Shown one piece after another: positions 26,846 to 35,726 of a stretch of DNA of 45,694 nt. Origin of the DNA: an uncultured SAR324 cluster bacterium. GTDB taxonomy: Bacteria; SAR324; NAC60-12. The position numbers and the translations under genes are program-made. The DNA lies in NCBI GenBank assembly GCA_902564345.1, contig CACFAY010000008.1:1-45694 (forward strand), in the 5' to 3' direction. Under the pieces are notes generated by a model. That model was not told where the DNA came from, ran no database searches, and saw only the letters and a program-made list of their open reading frames with translations. Every line of letters starts with the position of its first letter. Position 1 is the first letter of the stretch.

Positions 26846-28551
26846 AAATATTTGTCGTATTCCCATTTTTTATAAAATTTATTTTTGTTGTTCCAATTTT
26901 AGTCGGAATTTTTGGAGTATTACTTCCTTCATTTGGATACTTCCCTGAAATTGGAGGAAATAAATTAAGCTTAGATGTATTTGGCCAGTTAATACGTGAA
27001 CCGACTTTGCCAAATTCAATATTATTAACAATATTTAGTGGAATTTCCTCAACTTTAATTTCATTAATTTTAGCTATATTTTTGTCTGCTATTATCTCAA
27101 GTGGAGATTTTTTGTGGTGCCAAAAAAGAATATTAGCAAATTTTATTGTAGCTATTAATAGAAGTTTAATTTCTTTAATCGCTATTCCCCACGCAGCAAT
27201 CGCATTAGGGTTTGCTTTCTTAATTTCTCCTAGTGGTTGGATCATTCGTTGGATTTCATTGGGTTTTTCGGGCTGGGATACTCCGCCTGAATTAGAAACA
27301 TTACAAGACTCAATGGGGATTTCATTAATTCTGGGACTGTTATTAAAAGAAACTCCATATTTATTGTTAATGATTCTTATTTCACTGCCACAAATAAAGT
27401 TTAAACAGTACATTTACATTGGCCAATCTTTGGGATATGGTTTATTTGATTGTTGGCTAAAATTAATACTTCCACAAATTTATCCTCTTATTCGATTACC
27501 AGTATTTGCTGTATTAGTTTTTTCTCTTTCGGTAGTTGATGTTGCATTAATTCTAGGCCCAACCACTCCTCCAACTCTTTCAATCTTGATCATGCAATGG
27601 ATGGAAAATCCTGATATTAATTTCCGTTTTGTTGCTTCAGCTGGAGCTGTTTTACTTTTTTTGATTAGTTTTTTTTCAATTGTTACTTGGAGATTCTTGG
27701 AGTGGGTTTTTTTAGAAAATCATAATAATTGGCAAATCAATGGTAAGAGAAGATCAGGAAAAATTTTGCAAATTTTTACAATATTATGTGGTGTAATTGT
27801 GGTGGTTATTTGTTTTTTAAATATATTGTGTTTGCTATTTTGGTCATTTTCTAATCGTTGGGCATATCCTAATGTTCTTCCAAGCATTTGGACATGGGGT
27901 AATTGGGAAAGATATTGGAATAGTTTACAGGAAACCATATTAATTACTCTTGAAGTAGGTTTAATTTCAACAACAATTGCATTATTTTTAGCTATTGGTT
28001 ATCTAGAAAATGAAAACTATATAAAAACGAAAGTAAAGATGAACTCATTTTGGTGGATATACCTTCCATTACTTGTTCCTCAAGCTACTTTTCTTCTTGG
28101 TATCCAGATATTATCAATAAGTCTTCATTTAGATGGAACTATGATATTTCTAATTTGGAGTCATTTGCTTTTCGTATTACCTTATATTTTTCTTTCATTC
28201 TCTGATTCTTGGAGAAGTCTTGATCATAGAATGTTAATGACTGCCCAATGTTTGGGTTCATCACCTTTAAGGAATTTATTTCGAATAAAATTATCACTTC
28301 TTTTTAAACCATTGTTAGTTACTATGGCCATAGGCTTGTCAGTAAGTATCGCTCAATATCTACCTACCCTCTTTGCAGGTGGAGGAAGATTTTCCACACT
28401 TACTACAGAGGCTGTTAGTTACGCTTCTAGTGGGGATATGAGAGTAATTGGTGTGTTTGCTTTTTTACAATCAATTTTACCATTAATTGGAATTTTACTA
28501 GCCTTTTTAATTCCTAAATTTTTTTACCGTCACCGTTCAGAGATGACTTAG
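26842..28551 (+). CDS. ynjC: ABC transporter permease, YnjC family (double-length)
   Basis: A 569-residue inner-membrane permease with two homologous halves, each with about six helices and a cytoplasmic coupling loop. The first is near 125-260 (IPHAAIALGFAFLISPSGW, then YIGQSLGYGLFDCWLKLILPQIYPLIRLP), the second near 405-530 (LPLLVPQATFLLGIQIL, then TAQCLGSSPLRNLFRIKL). Both loops carry the EAA-type LG-s-----f-ki-lP pattern. This fused layout fits YnjC (about 510 in E. coli), so one chain supplies both membrane subunits. It overlaps ynjB by four bases and is followed four bases after its stop by ynjD. Base composition is very A+T-rich, matching its neighbours. Confidence 0.88.
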   Translation: MKIFVVFPFFIKFIFVVPILVGIFGVLLPSFGYFPEIGGNKLSLDVFGQLIREPTLPNSILLTIFSGISSTLISLILAIFLSAIISSGDFLWCQKRILANFIVAINRSLISLIAIPHAAIALGFAFLISPSGWIIRWISLGFSGWDTPPELETLQDSMGISLILGLLLKETPYLLLMILISLPQIKFKQYIYIGQSLGYGLFDCWLKLILPQIYPLIRLPVFAVLVFSLSVVDVALILGPTTPPTLSILIMQWMENPDINFRFVASAGAVLLFLISFFSIVTWRFLEWVFLENHNNWQINGKRRSGKILQIFTILCGVIVVVICFLNILCLLFWSFSNRWAYPNVLPSIWTWGNWERYWNSLQETILITLEVGLISTTIALFLAIGYLENENYIKTKVKMNSFWWIYLPLLVPQATFLLGIQILSISLHLDGTMIFLIWSHLLFVLPYIFLSFSDSWRSLDHRMLMTAQCLGSSPLRNLFRIKLSLLFKPLLVTMAIGLSVSIAQYLPTLFAGGGRFSTLTTEAVSYASSGDMRVIGVFAFLQSILPLIGILLAFLIPKFFYRHRSEMT

Positions 28552-28554
28552 TGT

Positions 28555-29181
28555 ATGTTAAAATTAGAAAACATTACTTTAAAATTATTTGAAAAAAATT
28601 TATTCAACCCTTTTAGTATTGAGATATCAGGAGGCACCATTGCTACAGTGATGGGGCCAAGTGGTTGTGGAAAATCTAGTTTACTCTCTTATTTATGTGG
28701 AACTTTATCTTCTGAAATAAGTGGATCTGGAAAAATAGTTTTAAATGGGAGAGATATTCAAAAAATTATTCCACATTTAAGAAAAATTGGTATTTTATTT
28801 CAAGATGATTTACTTTTTCCACACTTATCAGTAGGTGAAAATCTAGCTTTTGCATTACCATCAAAATTTAAGAAAAAAGAACGTTTAAAAAAAATTGAAA
28901 ATGTTCTTGAAGAAATTGAACTTCCCGGAATGTATTCAAAAGACCCTGCGACTCTTTCAGGAGGGCAAAAGGTAAGAGTTGCATTAATGAGAACTTTATT
29001 ATCAGAGCCAGAGGCTCTCCTTCTTGATGAACCTTTTGCAAAACTTGATAAAGATTTACGCGAAAGATTCAGAAATTTGGTTTTTTCCCACGCTAGAAGA
29101 AATAATCTCCCAACTTTGTTAGTTACTCATGATTCAGCAGATGCTGAGGCTGCAGGAGAAAAAATTATTTTTCTAAAATAA
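28555..29181 (+). CDS. ynjD: ABC transporter ATP-binding protein, YnjD family
   Basis: A 208-residue minimal ATPase. Walker A is GPSGCGKSS (about 34-42), Q-loop ILFQDDLLFPHLS, signature LSGGQKVRVAL (about 134-144), Walker B ALLLDEPFAKLD (about 153-164) and the switch His in LVTHDSADAEAAG. There is no C-terminal TOBE domain, as expected for YnjD (about 217 in E. coli). It completes the ynjBCD operon, which would power uptake of the solute bound by YnjB. The orphan TOBE remnant at 24779 does not belong to it. Confidence 0.88.
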   Translation: MLKLENITLKLFEKNLFNPFSIEISGGTIATVMGPSGCGKSSLLSYLCGTLSSEISGSGKIVLNGRDIQKIIPHLRKIGILFQDDLLFPHLSVGENLAFALPSKFKKKERLKKIENVLEEIELPGMYSKDPATLSGGQKVRVALMRTLLSEPEALLLDEPFAKLDKDLRERFRNLVFSHARRNNLPTLLVTHDSADAEAAGEKIIFLK

Positions 29182-29431
29182 ATTTGGGTAAAATTATTTC
29201 TTATTGCAATGATTGTATATTTTTCGTTTTATCTTTTTCTAATTTTCCAAAATATCCATATTTTTTTTAGATAAAATTATAGTTTTTTCAGGACAAAAAT
29301 TTAATAAAAATTACTTTTACTCTGCGAATAAATGATGAGTAACGGCAGAGTTTGGTATCAGTCAACCCTGATTTTATAACAAGTTTACCTAAAGAATCCA
29401 TGCATCTTCTTTGATATGTAAGCCTCAGTAT

Positions 29432-29536
29432 AGTATTGTTTTTGACAAGCCGGTGGGATCAATAGGACTCGACAAGCTGATCGCTGCTGTAGCAAGGCCA
29501 AAGGTTGAAGAAACTCGGAGTGGGAACTATCGATAA
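29432..29536 (+). pseudogene. Coding remnant resembling the end of a response-regulator receiver domain
   Basis: A frame without an intact start reads SIVFDKPVGSIGLDKLIAA and then VARPKV before a stop at 29534-29536. The F-x-KPV-----L--LI-A pattern is like the last strand and helix of CheY-type receivers, where the Lys-Pro pair is conserved. Upstream codons in this frame lose resemblance. The stretch is visibly richer in G+C than its surroundings. Only about 30 codons remain, so the family call is weak. Confidence 0.3.
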
Positions 29537-29909
29537 AGTTTTAATTTTTTTCTTTAGATGGTGAATTAAATTCTTATATTATTTATTTTTGCCAACTATT
29601 CATATTAACTTTCTATAAAAAAACGATCATATTAAAAATATTAATGTTTTGTATTACCTACTTACCTATCTCACCTAAGGGACTTGACTAAATTTAATTA
29701 CCTATCATTTTTTTATTACTATGACAATGGGGTTTCAAATTCGTTTAATATTAAGCAAGTCTGATGGAGTAATTTAATAATTATGAAGTAATTAATTTCA
29801 AAGGAAATAAAAACTAAGGTAGTAACTTAGATAGTATTTTGAATAAAAAAATATAAAAATATAATTTCAAAACTAAATACAGCAAGAACATCGAGTAACA
29901 TTCAACTAT

Positions 29910-30050
29910 TTACTCATAGTCAAGAATAATCTTAATAAAAACAGCATTACCACCTACATATTTTTCCCCAATTTGTCTATAGAATTCATTTTTATATAAA
30001 TCCTCGCAAGTTTTTTTGACTAAGTTTCTAATATTGTGATTTGAAGGCAT
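29910..30050 (-). CDS. Possible small protein of unknown function (46 aa)
   Basis: A short frame from ATG at 30048-30050 to TAA at 29910-29912. Its product (starting MPSNHNIRNLVKKTCEDLY) has a mixed, protein-like composition unlike the translation of the surrounding A/T tracts. It has no signal peptide or membrane helix. There is no clear ribosome site, and an in-frame stop lies directly before the ATG. It may be a real small gene or the tail of a lost larger one. Confidence 0.25.
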   Translation of the reverse strand: MPSNHNIRNLVKKTCEDLYKNEFYRQIGEKYVGGNAVFIKIILDYE

Positions 30051-30618
30051 TTATAGTTATTTAGAACCTGCCCACAAATCATGGTAATTTAAATATTTGC
30101 TGGAAAATCAACCTAATTTTTCGAAAATAATAAATATATTTCTTTGTTGTGTATGTTCAATTATAAAAAATTTTTTGCAATAAAAGGAGGGACTAGTTCT
30201 CAACAAGGCTAGCTTATTTGAATCACTTTGCTAATCCTTAATTTTTAGATAGAATCTATGTAAAATCCATAAATTTTGGTATATGAAAATTTATTATACA
30301 CCATTAATAGGAATCCTAGCTAAAAATATACTCTTGACAAATGCTGGTTGAAAATCTCTTTATTTTTATATTGATAGTTTTAATTTTTTTTGTAGACAAT
30401 TAATAATATAAACCTCATTCTTATAAAGAGTTCAAGTTATAGTGTAGGTTTTTTAGAACTCAGAAATTTGGTAGGGTTAATTTAGAATATTTTCATAAAT
30501 TATGGTATTGGAATTTTCATTAGTTTTTGGGATTACTGTGATGAGGTGTTCTTAAATTTAACTTATTTTTATAATATAATTCTATATAAACAAATAAATT
30601 TGCTAATTAAAAAATAAA

Positions 30619-31221
30619 ATGAATAAAAAAATAATTAACCTGATAAATCGTTTTTTTCTGCTATCAATTTCACTCTCATATTTACTTTCTTACAACGTTC
30701 ATGCTAAGCCAATATCATATAAACTTGATAGTAATAGTTCAAAAGTAGGTTTCAGTGTAAAACATAAGATTACAAAAGATGTTTATGGTGAGTTTTTAAA
30801 ATCTTTTGGTAAAGCAGATTATAATAGTAAAACTAATAAAATTTTTAATATTGAATCAGAAATAGATGTTAAATCAATTGATACAGGTAATTCTAAGAGA
30901 GATCGGCACCTAAGAAGTCCTGACTTTTTTGATGCTCAGAATTATCCAAAGATTTACTTTAAAAGTGATAACGTTGAATTGGTTTCTGAAAATCAATACA
31001 AAGTATATGGGAGTTTAACGATGAGAGGAGTCAAAAAAGAGATAATCCTGGAAGGAGAAAAAAGTAAAGACTCAAGAGGAAATCTTTTCTTTGAAGCAAC
31101 ATCAATTATAAACAGGCAAGATTTTGGGATTTCATGGAACAGGCCTTTCCAAAAAATTGCTGGAATGATGGTTTCAAATGAAGTTAAAATATTTTTAAAA
31201 ATAAAAATGATTCAGATATAG
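30619..31221 (+). CDS. YceI family periplasmic protein
   Basis: A 200-residue exported protein. A signal peptide ends near VHA (about 29). The mature part starts KPISYKLDSNSSKVGFSVKH, the usual YceI opening (hydrophobic strands leading to FxVxH), and continues with VYGEFLKSFGKADYNSK, DTGNSKRDRHLRSPDFFDAQNYPKIYFKS, YGSLTMRGVKKEIIL and NRQDFGISWN. These are the family's conserved strands. YceI proteins are lipocalin-like and bind isoprenoid lipids such as ubiquinone precursors. The gene stands alone between gaps in the A+T-rich region. Confidence 0.88.
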   Translation: MNKKIINLINRFFLLSISLSYLLSYNVHAKPISYKLDSNSSKVGFSVKHKITKDVYGEFLKSFGKADYNSKTNKIFNIESEIDVKSIDTGNSKRDRHLRSPDFFDAQNYPKIYFKSDNVELVSENQYKVYGSLTMRGVKKEIILEGEKSKDSRGNLFFEATSIINRQDFGISWNRPFQKIAGMMVSNEVKIFLKIKMIQI

Positions 31222-31390
31222 TTGTTTTAAATAAATAGCAAATTTTAATAAAAAACAGAGCTCGCGAAATTAATTATTAATAAAGTACAATCTACAACTA
31301 TGATTAACCGCGTGTTCTAATTTACATCCAGTCCCTCGCCCTACCAGAACGATTTTAAAAAAAAATCATTGTTGATTTACAATTCTTTTA

Positions 31391-31822
31391 TTAGATAACG
31401 GAAATAAATCTTACCCACATCCAAACTAAAGTTGCTGTTGCGGGTACCCATATAAAAGTTCGTACTGGGAGTGTACCATTAAAAATTAATTGGTTAAAAA
31501 ATACATGGTAAATTGAATGAACAACTCTCAAATAGAAATACCAATTAGCTAAAATCACAAAATAATCATCAACATTTCCTGTAATGTATAAACAAATGCA
31601 AATAACATAAAAAAGAATTGGAAATTCAAATAAATTTGTTAAGTTCCTTTGAGCATTTTTTAAAATTTTACTTCCCTGATCAAATGGAGGATGTCTATGT
31701 TCTTCACCAGATACTGTTTTGTTTAAAAATATTTCTTTAAGTCTTATTGATGTTGAAAACAAAAAAACACTGACTGTTAGTAACATTAAATAAAACATTG
31801 GCAAAAATATTTCTGTATTCAT
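31391..31822 (-). CDS. MAPEG family membrane protein
   Basis: A 143-residue protein with four membrane helices. After the first helix a cytoplasmic loop contains KNAQRNLTNLFEFPILFYV, the signature of MAPEG proteins (RxxxNxxE-xPilFy), and later FYLRVVHSIYHVFFNQLIFNGTLPVRTFIW with the conserved RxxH and the Arg before the last helix. Eukaryotic relatives are glutathione transferases and leukotriene synthases. Bacterial members are mostly uncharacterised. It is convergent with the YceI gene, 169 bases away. Confidence 0.82.
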   Translation of the reverse strand: MNTEIFLPMFYLMLLTVSVFLFSTSIRLKEIFLNKTVSGEEHRHPPFDQGSKILKNAQRNLTNLFEFPILFYVICICLYITGNVDDYFVILANWYFYLRVVHSIYHVFFNQLIFNGTLPVRTFIWVPATATLVWMWVRFISVI

Positions 31823-31985
31823 GTTTAATCTCCAGATTGAATATTAAAATTTAACTCTAAATTTTAGCAAAATAGTCTTTAAAATTAATGAACGTATATC
31901 CTAATGGAATTTTTTATTGCAGTCCAGTTAGTCCAGACTCCACACAATTTCTGAAAACTTGAAAATTAGAACGATTGAAGTTAAC

Positions 31986-32011
31986 TGTGGTGTTTCTTCT
32001 CAAACACCATA
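31986..32011 (+). other. Ten-base-pair hairpin upstream of the lipoprotein gene
   Basis: TGTGGTGTTT (31986-31995) pairs with AAACACCATA (32002-32011) around a six-base loop, with one G-T pair. TTAA blocks on both sides would extend it. It lies 93 bases ahead of the ATG at 32104. No T-run follows on either strand, so it is not a standard terminator. It could be a leader hairpin or operator. Confidence 0.4.
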
Positions 32012-32103
32012 AATTAACATGGAACATATTTTTTAGCAGTATTTTTGCCTGTTTTGAATGAAGTGGGTTTTTAATTATATAATATCTAATTTTGGTGAAT
32101 AAA

Positions 32104-33060
32104 ATGGTTTTCAATCAAAAGTTACAGTGGTTGGGGCTTATCTTAATAAGTTTTTTATTCCTAAATGCTTGTGGAGATTTAGAGCCCGACATCCAAGATA
32201 CGCGTACTGTCACACTTAAAATGAACTTTCATGAAAAATCCTCATCACGAAGCAGGTCAAGTGTCTCTGAGTCAGAACTGAGTGAATATAGTACTCATCT
32301 TATTCTTGCTCTTCCTTCAAACGAGTCTTTGACAAGCAGCTATAATAATTATTATAGCAGCTATGCTCAAGGATTGATGGATACATCTCAGAATAATGTT
32401 AGCCTTGATATTCCACTCAACACGCAGATGAAAATATTCGCCTTTTTGTTCAAAGAAAACTACAGCTTGTATGAGTTGTTATTTGGAGATCAAAATGCGG
32501 TCTACTATGGAGAATCATCCAGTTTCTATATTAGTACAAGTAGCCATAGTCTAAGTCTAGGAATCACTTTGCAAACAGAATTAGAAGGAGAATGGAAATC
32601 AGCTTGTTATTCTAATTCAGATAATACCTATTCTATAGAGACAGTTACAATTGAAGGTAATATTCTAAATATAAAATATGAGATTCATTCTGACAATAGT
32701 TGCACTACAGATTATATTTTTATTGAAGAATCCCATACATTAGCGTCAGTAGGGGATACCGTGATTTTTTCAAACGGAAACACAGGTCGTGAATTTACAG
32801 TTACTATTGGTTCTACTCAAAAATATACGCCACAGTCTTCTTCAGCTGTGATCTCTTTTAACACAAATAGCGAATGTGGTAATAGTGACTGGCAATTGAA
32901 TACTGAAAAAGAGTGTAGTAATGATAATGCAGGTTACACTTTCTACTGTTTATATCAGCTTGATGGTAACTACCTTTACCCAAACTGTGATTCAAGCTCA
33001 ACTCCATCAACGTCTAGTATAAATACAGATGATGCATCAAATACTTTTGTTAAACAATAA
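32104..33060 (+). CDS. Exported lipoprotein of unknown function
   Basis: A 318-residue protein from the ATG at 32104; GGTGA at 32094-32098 is a plausible ribosome site six bases upstream, so the longer TTG-start version is less likely. The signal peptide ends in the lipobox LFLNAC (Cys at about 23). Mature residues about 30-170 are Ser/Tyr-rich with beta-type strands (VTLKMNFHEKSS, THLILALPSNES). The second half carries TELEGEWKSACYSNSDNTY and several Cys (about eight) that could form disulfides, including DSSSTPSTSS near the end. The lipocalin-like opening LEGEWKSAC-----T of the second half hints at a calycin-type domain. I do not assign a function. Confidence 0.6.
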   Translation: MVFNQKLQWLGLILISFLFLNACGDLEPDIQDTRTVTLKMNFHEKSSSRSRSSVSESELSEYSTHLILALPSNESLTSSYNNYYSSYAQGLMDTSQNNVSLDIPLNTQMKIFAFLFKENYSLYELLFGDQNAVYYGESSSFYISTSSHSLSLGITLQTELEGEWKSACYSNSDNTYSIETVTIEGNILNIKYEIHSDNSCTTDYIFIEESHTLASVGDTVIFSNGNTGREFTVTIGSTQKYTPQSSSAVISFNTNSECGNSDWQLNTEKECSNDNAGYTFYCLYQLDGNYLYPNCDSSSTPSTSSINTDDASNTFVKQ

Positions 33061-33363
33061 TTATTTCTGGTTATGTTTAATTATTAGAGTAAAATAAATA
33101 AAATTTTTTTAGTTACATAATTATTTTTTATAACAATGTAAAATTAATATTCTTCAAATTATATTTGTTTATATTTTGTCTATATTTTTTTCTAGGTTAA
33201 GTTATAAATATTAATAAAGTGACTTAGATCAAGTCCCTTAGATCCTACCTCGCAAATCAAGGAATTGTGAGAATATGCGAGAGAAGCATCCAATTTATTC
33301 ACCTTATCCGAAAAATATCTTTTAAACGCCTATAAAGTCCTTATCATCTTTTGTTATTCTGTA
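33061..33363. other. Gap of about 300 bases without a gene
   Basis: A+T-rich sequence with no coding frame. A six-base inverted repeat CTCGCA...TGCGAG (33249-33281) is the only structure seen and could be chance. The promoter of the hydrolase at 33364 should lie in its right half. I cannot place it. Confidence 0.4.
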
Positions 33364-34347
33364 ATGGAACTTAAATCATCTTATCGTCCAATATGGTGGT
33401 TACTAGGACCACATGCGCAAACAATTTGGGCTTCCAGAATTAGAAAAATTCCTTCTCAAAAACCAGAAAAAGAACAAATAGAGCTTAATGACGGAGATTT
33501 CCTTAATTTGTATTGGTTAACTGAAGGTAGTGCCCCAATAGTAATAATACTCCATGGTTTGGAAGGTGACTCCACCTCTAATAATGTCAAAGCAATGTTT
33601 GGAATTATTAAAAGAATGAGATGGAACGGAGTTCTTTTGCTGAACCGAAATTGTGGTGGAATTTCAAATAGACTTCAGAGGACTTATCATGCCGGTGAAA
33701 CTAGCGATCTGAACTTGGTAGTAAATCTAGTAAAAACAAGATTCCCAAACAGCCCCCTAATGGTTTATGGTTATTCACTTGGTGGAAACATCCTCTTAAA
33801 ATGGCTCGGTGAAAAAGGAAAAAGTGCTGGAATAGAGGCAGCTGCAGCTGTCTCTACTCCTTTTGACCTAGCGTCTTCAACGGCCGCTCTAGAGAAAGGA
33901 TTTTCGAGAATTTACCAAAGACACTTTGTCAATCTTTTGCGTGAATCTGCTAAACGTAAATTTCGTGATCTCCCCCCTTTGTTTAATCCAGGAGATTTGA
34001 ATCAATTAAAAACGTTAAGAGAGTTTGATGATAAAATCACAGCCCCCTTGCACGGATTCATTAGTGCTGAACAATATTACTCTGAATCATCATGTTTAAA
34101 ATTCCTTAAAAATATCCAAGTCCCCACTCTTATTATGAACTCACTTGATGATCCTTTTCTGGATAAAAAAACTTTCCCTAGTTCAAAAGAAGTATCGGAA
34201 ATGGTTGAACTTGAATATCATAAAAAGGGTGGACATGCTGGATTTATTTGTGGAAATACTTGGAAACAAATTGGATGGATAGAACCTAGGATTATAGAAT
34301 TTTTTAAAAAAATTATTAGTAGAAAATCCTTGATAAATTTGACTTAA
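33364..34347 (+). CDS. Alpha/beta hydrolase, YheT family
   Basis: A 327-residue hydrolase. The start YRPIWWLLGPHAQTIWAS is the YheT family opening (PxxxxxxHxQTi). LNDGDFLNLYWL and VIILHGLEGDSTSN (oxyanion region) follow, then LNRNCGGISNRLQRTYHAGETSDL, MVYGYSLGGNILLKWLGE with the nucleophile Ser in GYSLGG (about 140), LDDPFLD with the acid and KKGGHAGFI with the catalytic His. These complete a Ser-Asp-His triad. Bacterial YheT enzymes are putative esterases/lipases of unknown substrate. It begins the + strand pair with yciB. Confidence 0.87.
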   Translation: MELKSSYRPIWWLLGPHAQTIWASRIRKIPSQKPEKEQIELNDGDFLNLYWLTEGSAPIVIILHGLEGDSTSNNVKAMFGIIKRMRWNGVLLLNRNCGGISNRLQRTYHAGETSDLNLVVNLVKTRFPNSPLMVYGYSLGGNILLKWLGEKGKSAGIEAAAAVSTPFDLASSTAALEKGFSRIYQRHFVNLLRESAKRKFRDLPPLFNPGDLNQLKTLREFDDKITAPLHGFISAEQYYSESSCLKFLKNIQVPTLIMNSLDDPFLDKKTFPSSKEVSEMVELEYHKKGGHAGFICGNTWKQIGWIEPRIIEFFKKIISRKSLINLT

Positions 34348-34454
34348 GGTTTACCGTATAAATGAAAAATTCTCTCAATTAACTCTATCCAATACCGATA
34401 TTTTCTATGATCTTACTCAGTTTTGATCTTAAACCCTATTGAGATAATTTTGAA

Positions 34455-35000
34455 ATGAAACAAATTATTGAATACTTACCCATAATATTTTTCACAGCGA
34501 CCTATTTTTATACTCGGGATATATTTTTTGCTACTTTAATACTACTCATAGGTCTTTTTATTCAATTATGTTTAGAGTATCTACTAGAAAAAAAGGTTTC
34601 CAAAAAAACTATGATAATTTTTGGTATCTCTCTTTTATTTGGGGGTTCGACAATAATTTTTAGAAATGAAGGATTTTTATTTTGGAGACCAACTGTAATT
34701 AATTGGATATTTTCTATCTTACTTTTGAGTTTTGATTTTTTCAGTGGTAAAAATTTACTAAAACTAGTTATGGGTAAGGCAATAATACTACCAGATTATG
34801 TTTGGAAAAAATTATCCCTTGGCTGGTCTTTGGGATTTTTTATTTCAGGTCTTTTAAATATAACAATAGCTTACAATTTTTCCCTTGATTTTTGGGTTAG
34901 TTATAAATTATTTGGTGGTTTTTTAATTACATTAACTTACTTTGTTATTATGATGTTATATCTTTGGAAGGGTGGATATATAAATAAAAAAGAACTATAA
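34455..35000 (+). CDS. yciB: Septation protein A (YciB/IspZ family)
   Basis: A 181-residue inner-membrane protein with about five helices. The first helix carries EYLPIIFFTATYFYTRDIFFAT, the usual opening (l-fxPIxxFFxxYk--dIy-AT). GISLLFGGSTIIFRNEGFLFWRPTVINWIFS is the diagnostic GgxTlxf-de-FIKwKPTviN-LF segment with F-W-RPT instead of I-K-KPT. The later VWKKLSLGWSLGFFISGLLNI matches the W-kLnl-W--fF---g-lN motif. YciB acts in envelope maintenance and division-linked cell-wall processes. It is 107 bases behind the hydrolase. Confidence 0.85.
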   Translation: MKQIIEYLPIIFFTATYFYTRDIFFATLILLIGLFIQLCLEYLLEKKVSKKTMIIFGISLLFGGSTIIFRNEGFLFWRPTVINWIFSILLLSFDFFSGKNLLKLVMGKAIILPDYVWKKLSLGWSLGFFISGLLNITIAYNFSLDFWVSYKLFGGFLITLTYFVIMMLYLWKGGYINKKEL

Positions 35001-35135
35001 ACTTGGTTGTAAAGAAAAATTTAACCGCCTTGTACAAACTAAAAGACCTGAAGCTTATTTATATATATGAGGGCAAATAAAAAAGGATTGAGAGTGTGAT
35101 GATTAGTTAATTAATTTGCCAATTTATAATCCTGT

Positions 35136-35603
35136 TTACCAGCCAAAAGAGCCTGTTCCACCTTTAAATGGTCCTATAATATTTGAAGTGATCCAGCCAC
35201 CATAAAAATCTCCTTTTTGAGATTTTACCTCTTCCTTGTCTAACAAACATGAATCTACTGAATTTGGATATATTGCAACATATCCCTTGATTTTATTAAA
35301 ATTATCTGATGGCGAATTATAGCTCCATGCACCCTTACTTGAAATTCTCCCATCAGTAGATTTGATATCATAGTATGCTGCTTCTCCTTTCCATTCGCAT
35401 TGAGTTTTCATATGAATAGGTATTAAAGTCCCATCTTTAAAGGCTGATCTTGGCAAATAAAAAGTAGGAGGGTGACTTGTCTCAAGTACTCTATAAGAAT
35501 TATTAGTTTTAGCAATAATACTTCCGAATATAATTTCTATTTCTTTAAAACAAGCTTCTAAACGAGGAGGTCTTGGATAATCCCAAACCGATTCTTTTTT
35601 CAT
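35136..35603 (-). CDS. DUF427 domain protein
   Basis: A 155-residue cytosolic protein with the DUF427 pattern: ESVWDYPRPPRLEA at the start, IAKTNNSYRVLETSHPPTFYLPRSAF (the conserved s--s-RVLETshPPtyYiP), TQCEWKGEAAYYDI (C-wKG-a-Yw) and KGYVAIYPNSVDSCLLDKEEV near the end, with GGWITSNIIGPFKG closing it. The function of DUF427 is not established. It does not look related to the lipoprotein locus next to it, which starts 124 bases away. Confidence 0.85.
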   Translation of the reverse strand: MKKESVWDYPRPPRLEACFKEIEIIFGSIIAKTNNSYRVLETSHPPTFYLPRSAFKDGTLIPIHMKTQCEWKGEAAYYDIKSTDGRISSKGAWSYNSPSDNFNKIKGYVAIYPNSVDSCLLDKEEVKSQKGDFYGGWITSNIIGPFKGGTGSFGW

Positions 35604-35726
35604 AATTGAGTTTTATTTAATTGGACAAATATAAGTAATTTCAGCATTTAATTTGAATTAAAATGTATTGGAAATATCCACGATGGTATTTGACTGTTCA
35701 AACGAATAACTTTAAGGTGACAAAAC

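Larger units (their letters stand above)
29182..30618. other. 1.4-kb gene-poor A+T-rich region
   Basis: No intact gene of recognisable family. It holds a short less A+T-rich coding remnant (29432-29536, +) and one small frame (29910-30050, -). The rest is poly-A/T rich with no tRNA, riboswitch or clear terminator that I can support. Such a gap, three times longer than others here, fits decay after gene loss. Confidence 0.5.

Noticed and set aside
31320-31350. tRNA-3'-end-like string near CCAGTCCCTCGCCCTACCAG
   Set aside because: No stem of a T arm can be formed around it, so it is not evidence for another attachment site.
29674-33245. A 13-base inverted match (TCAAGTCCCTTAG) at about 29680 and 33228 that might frame an element
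   Set aside because: Matches of this length between strands are expected by chance in 45 kb, and no target-site duplication or transposase is present.
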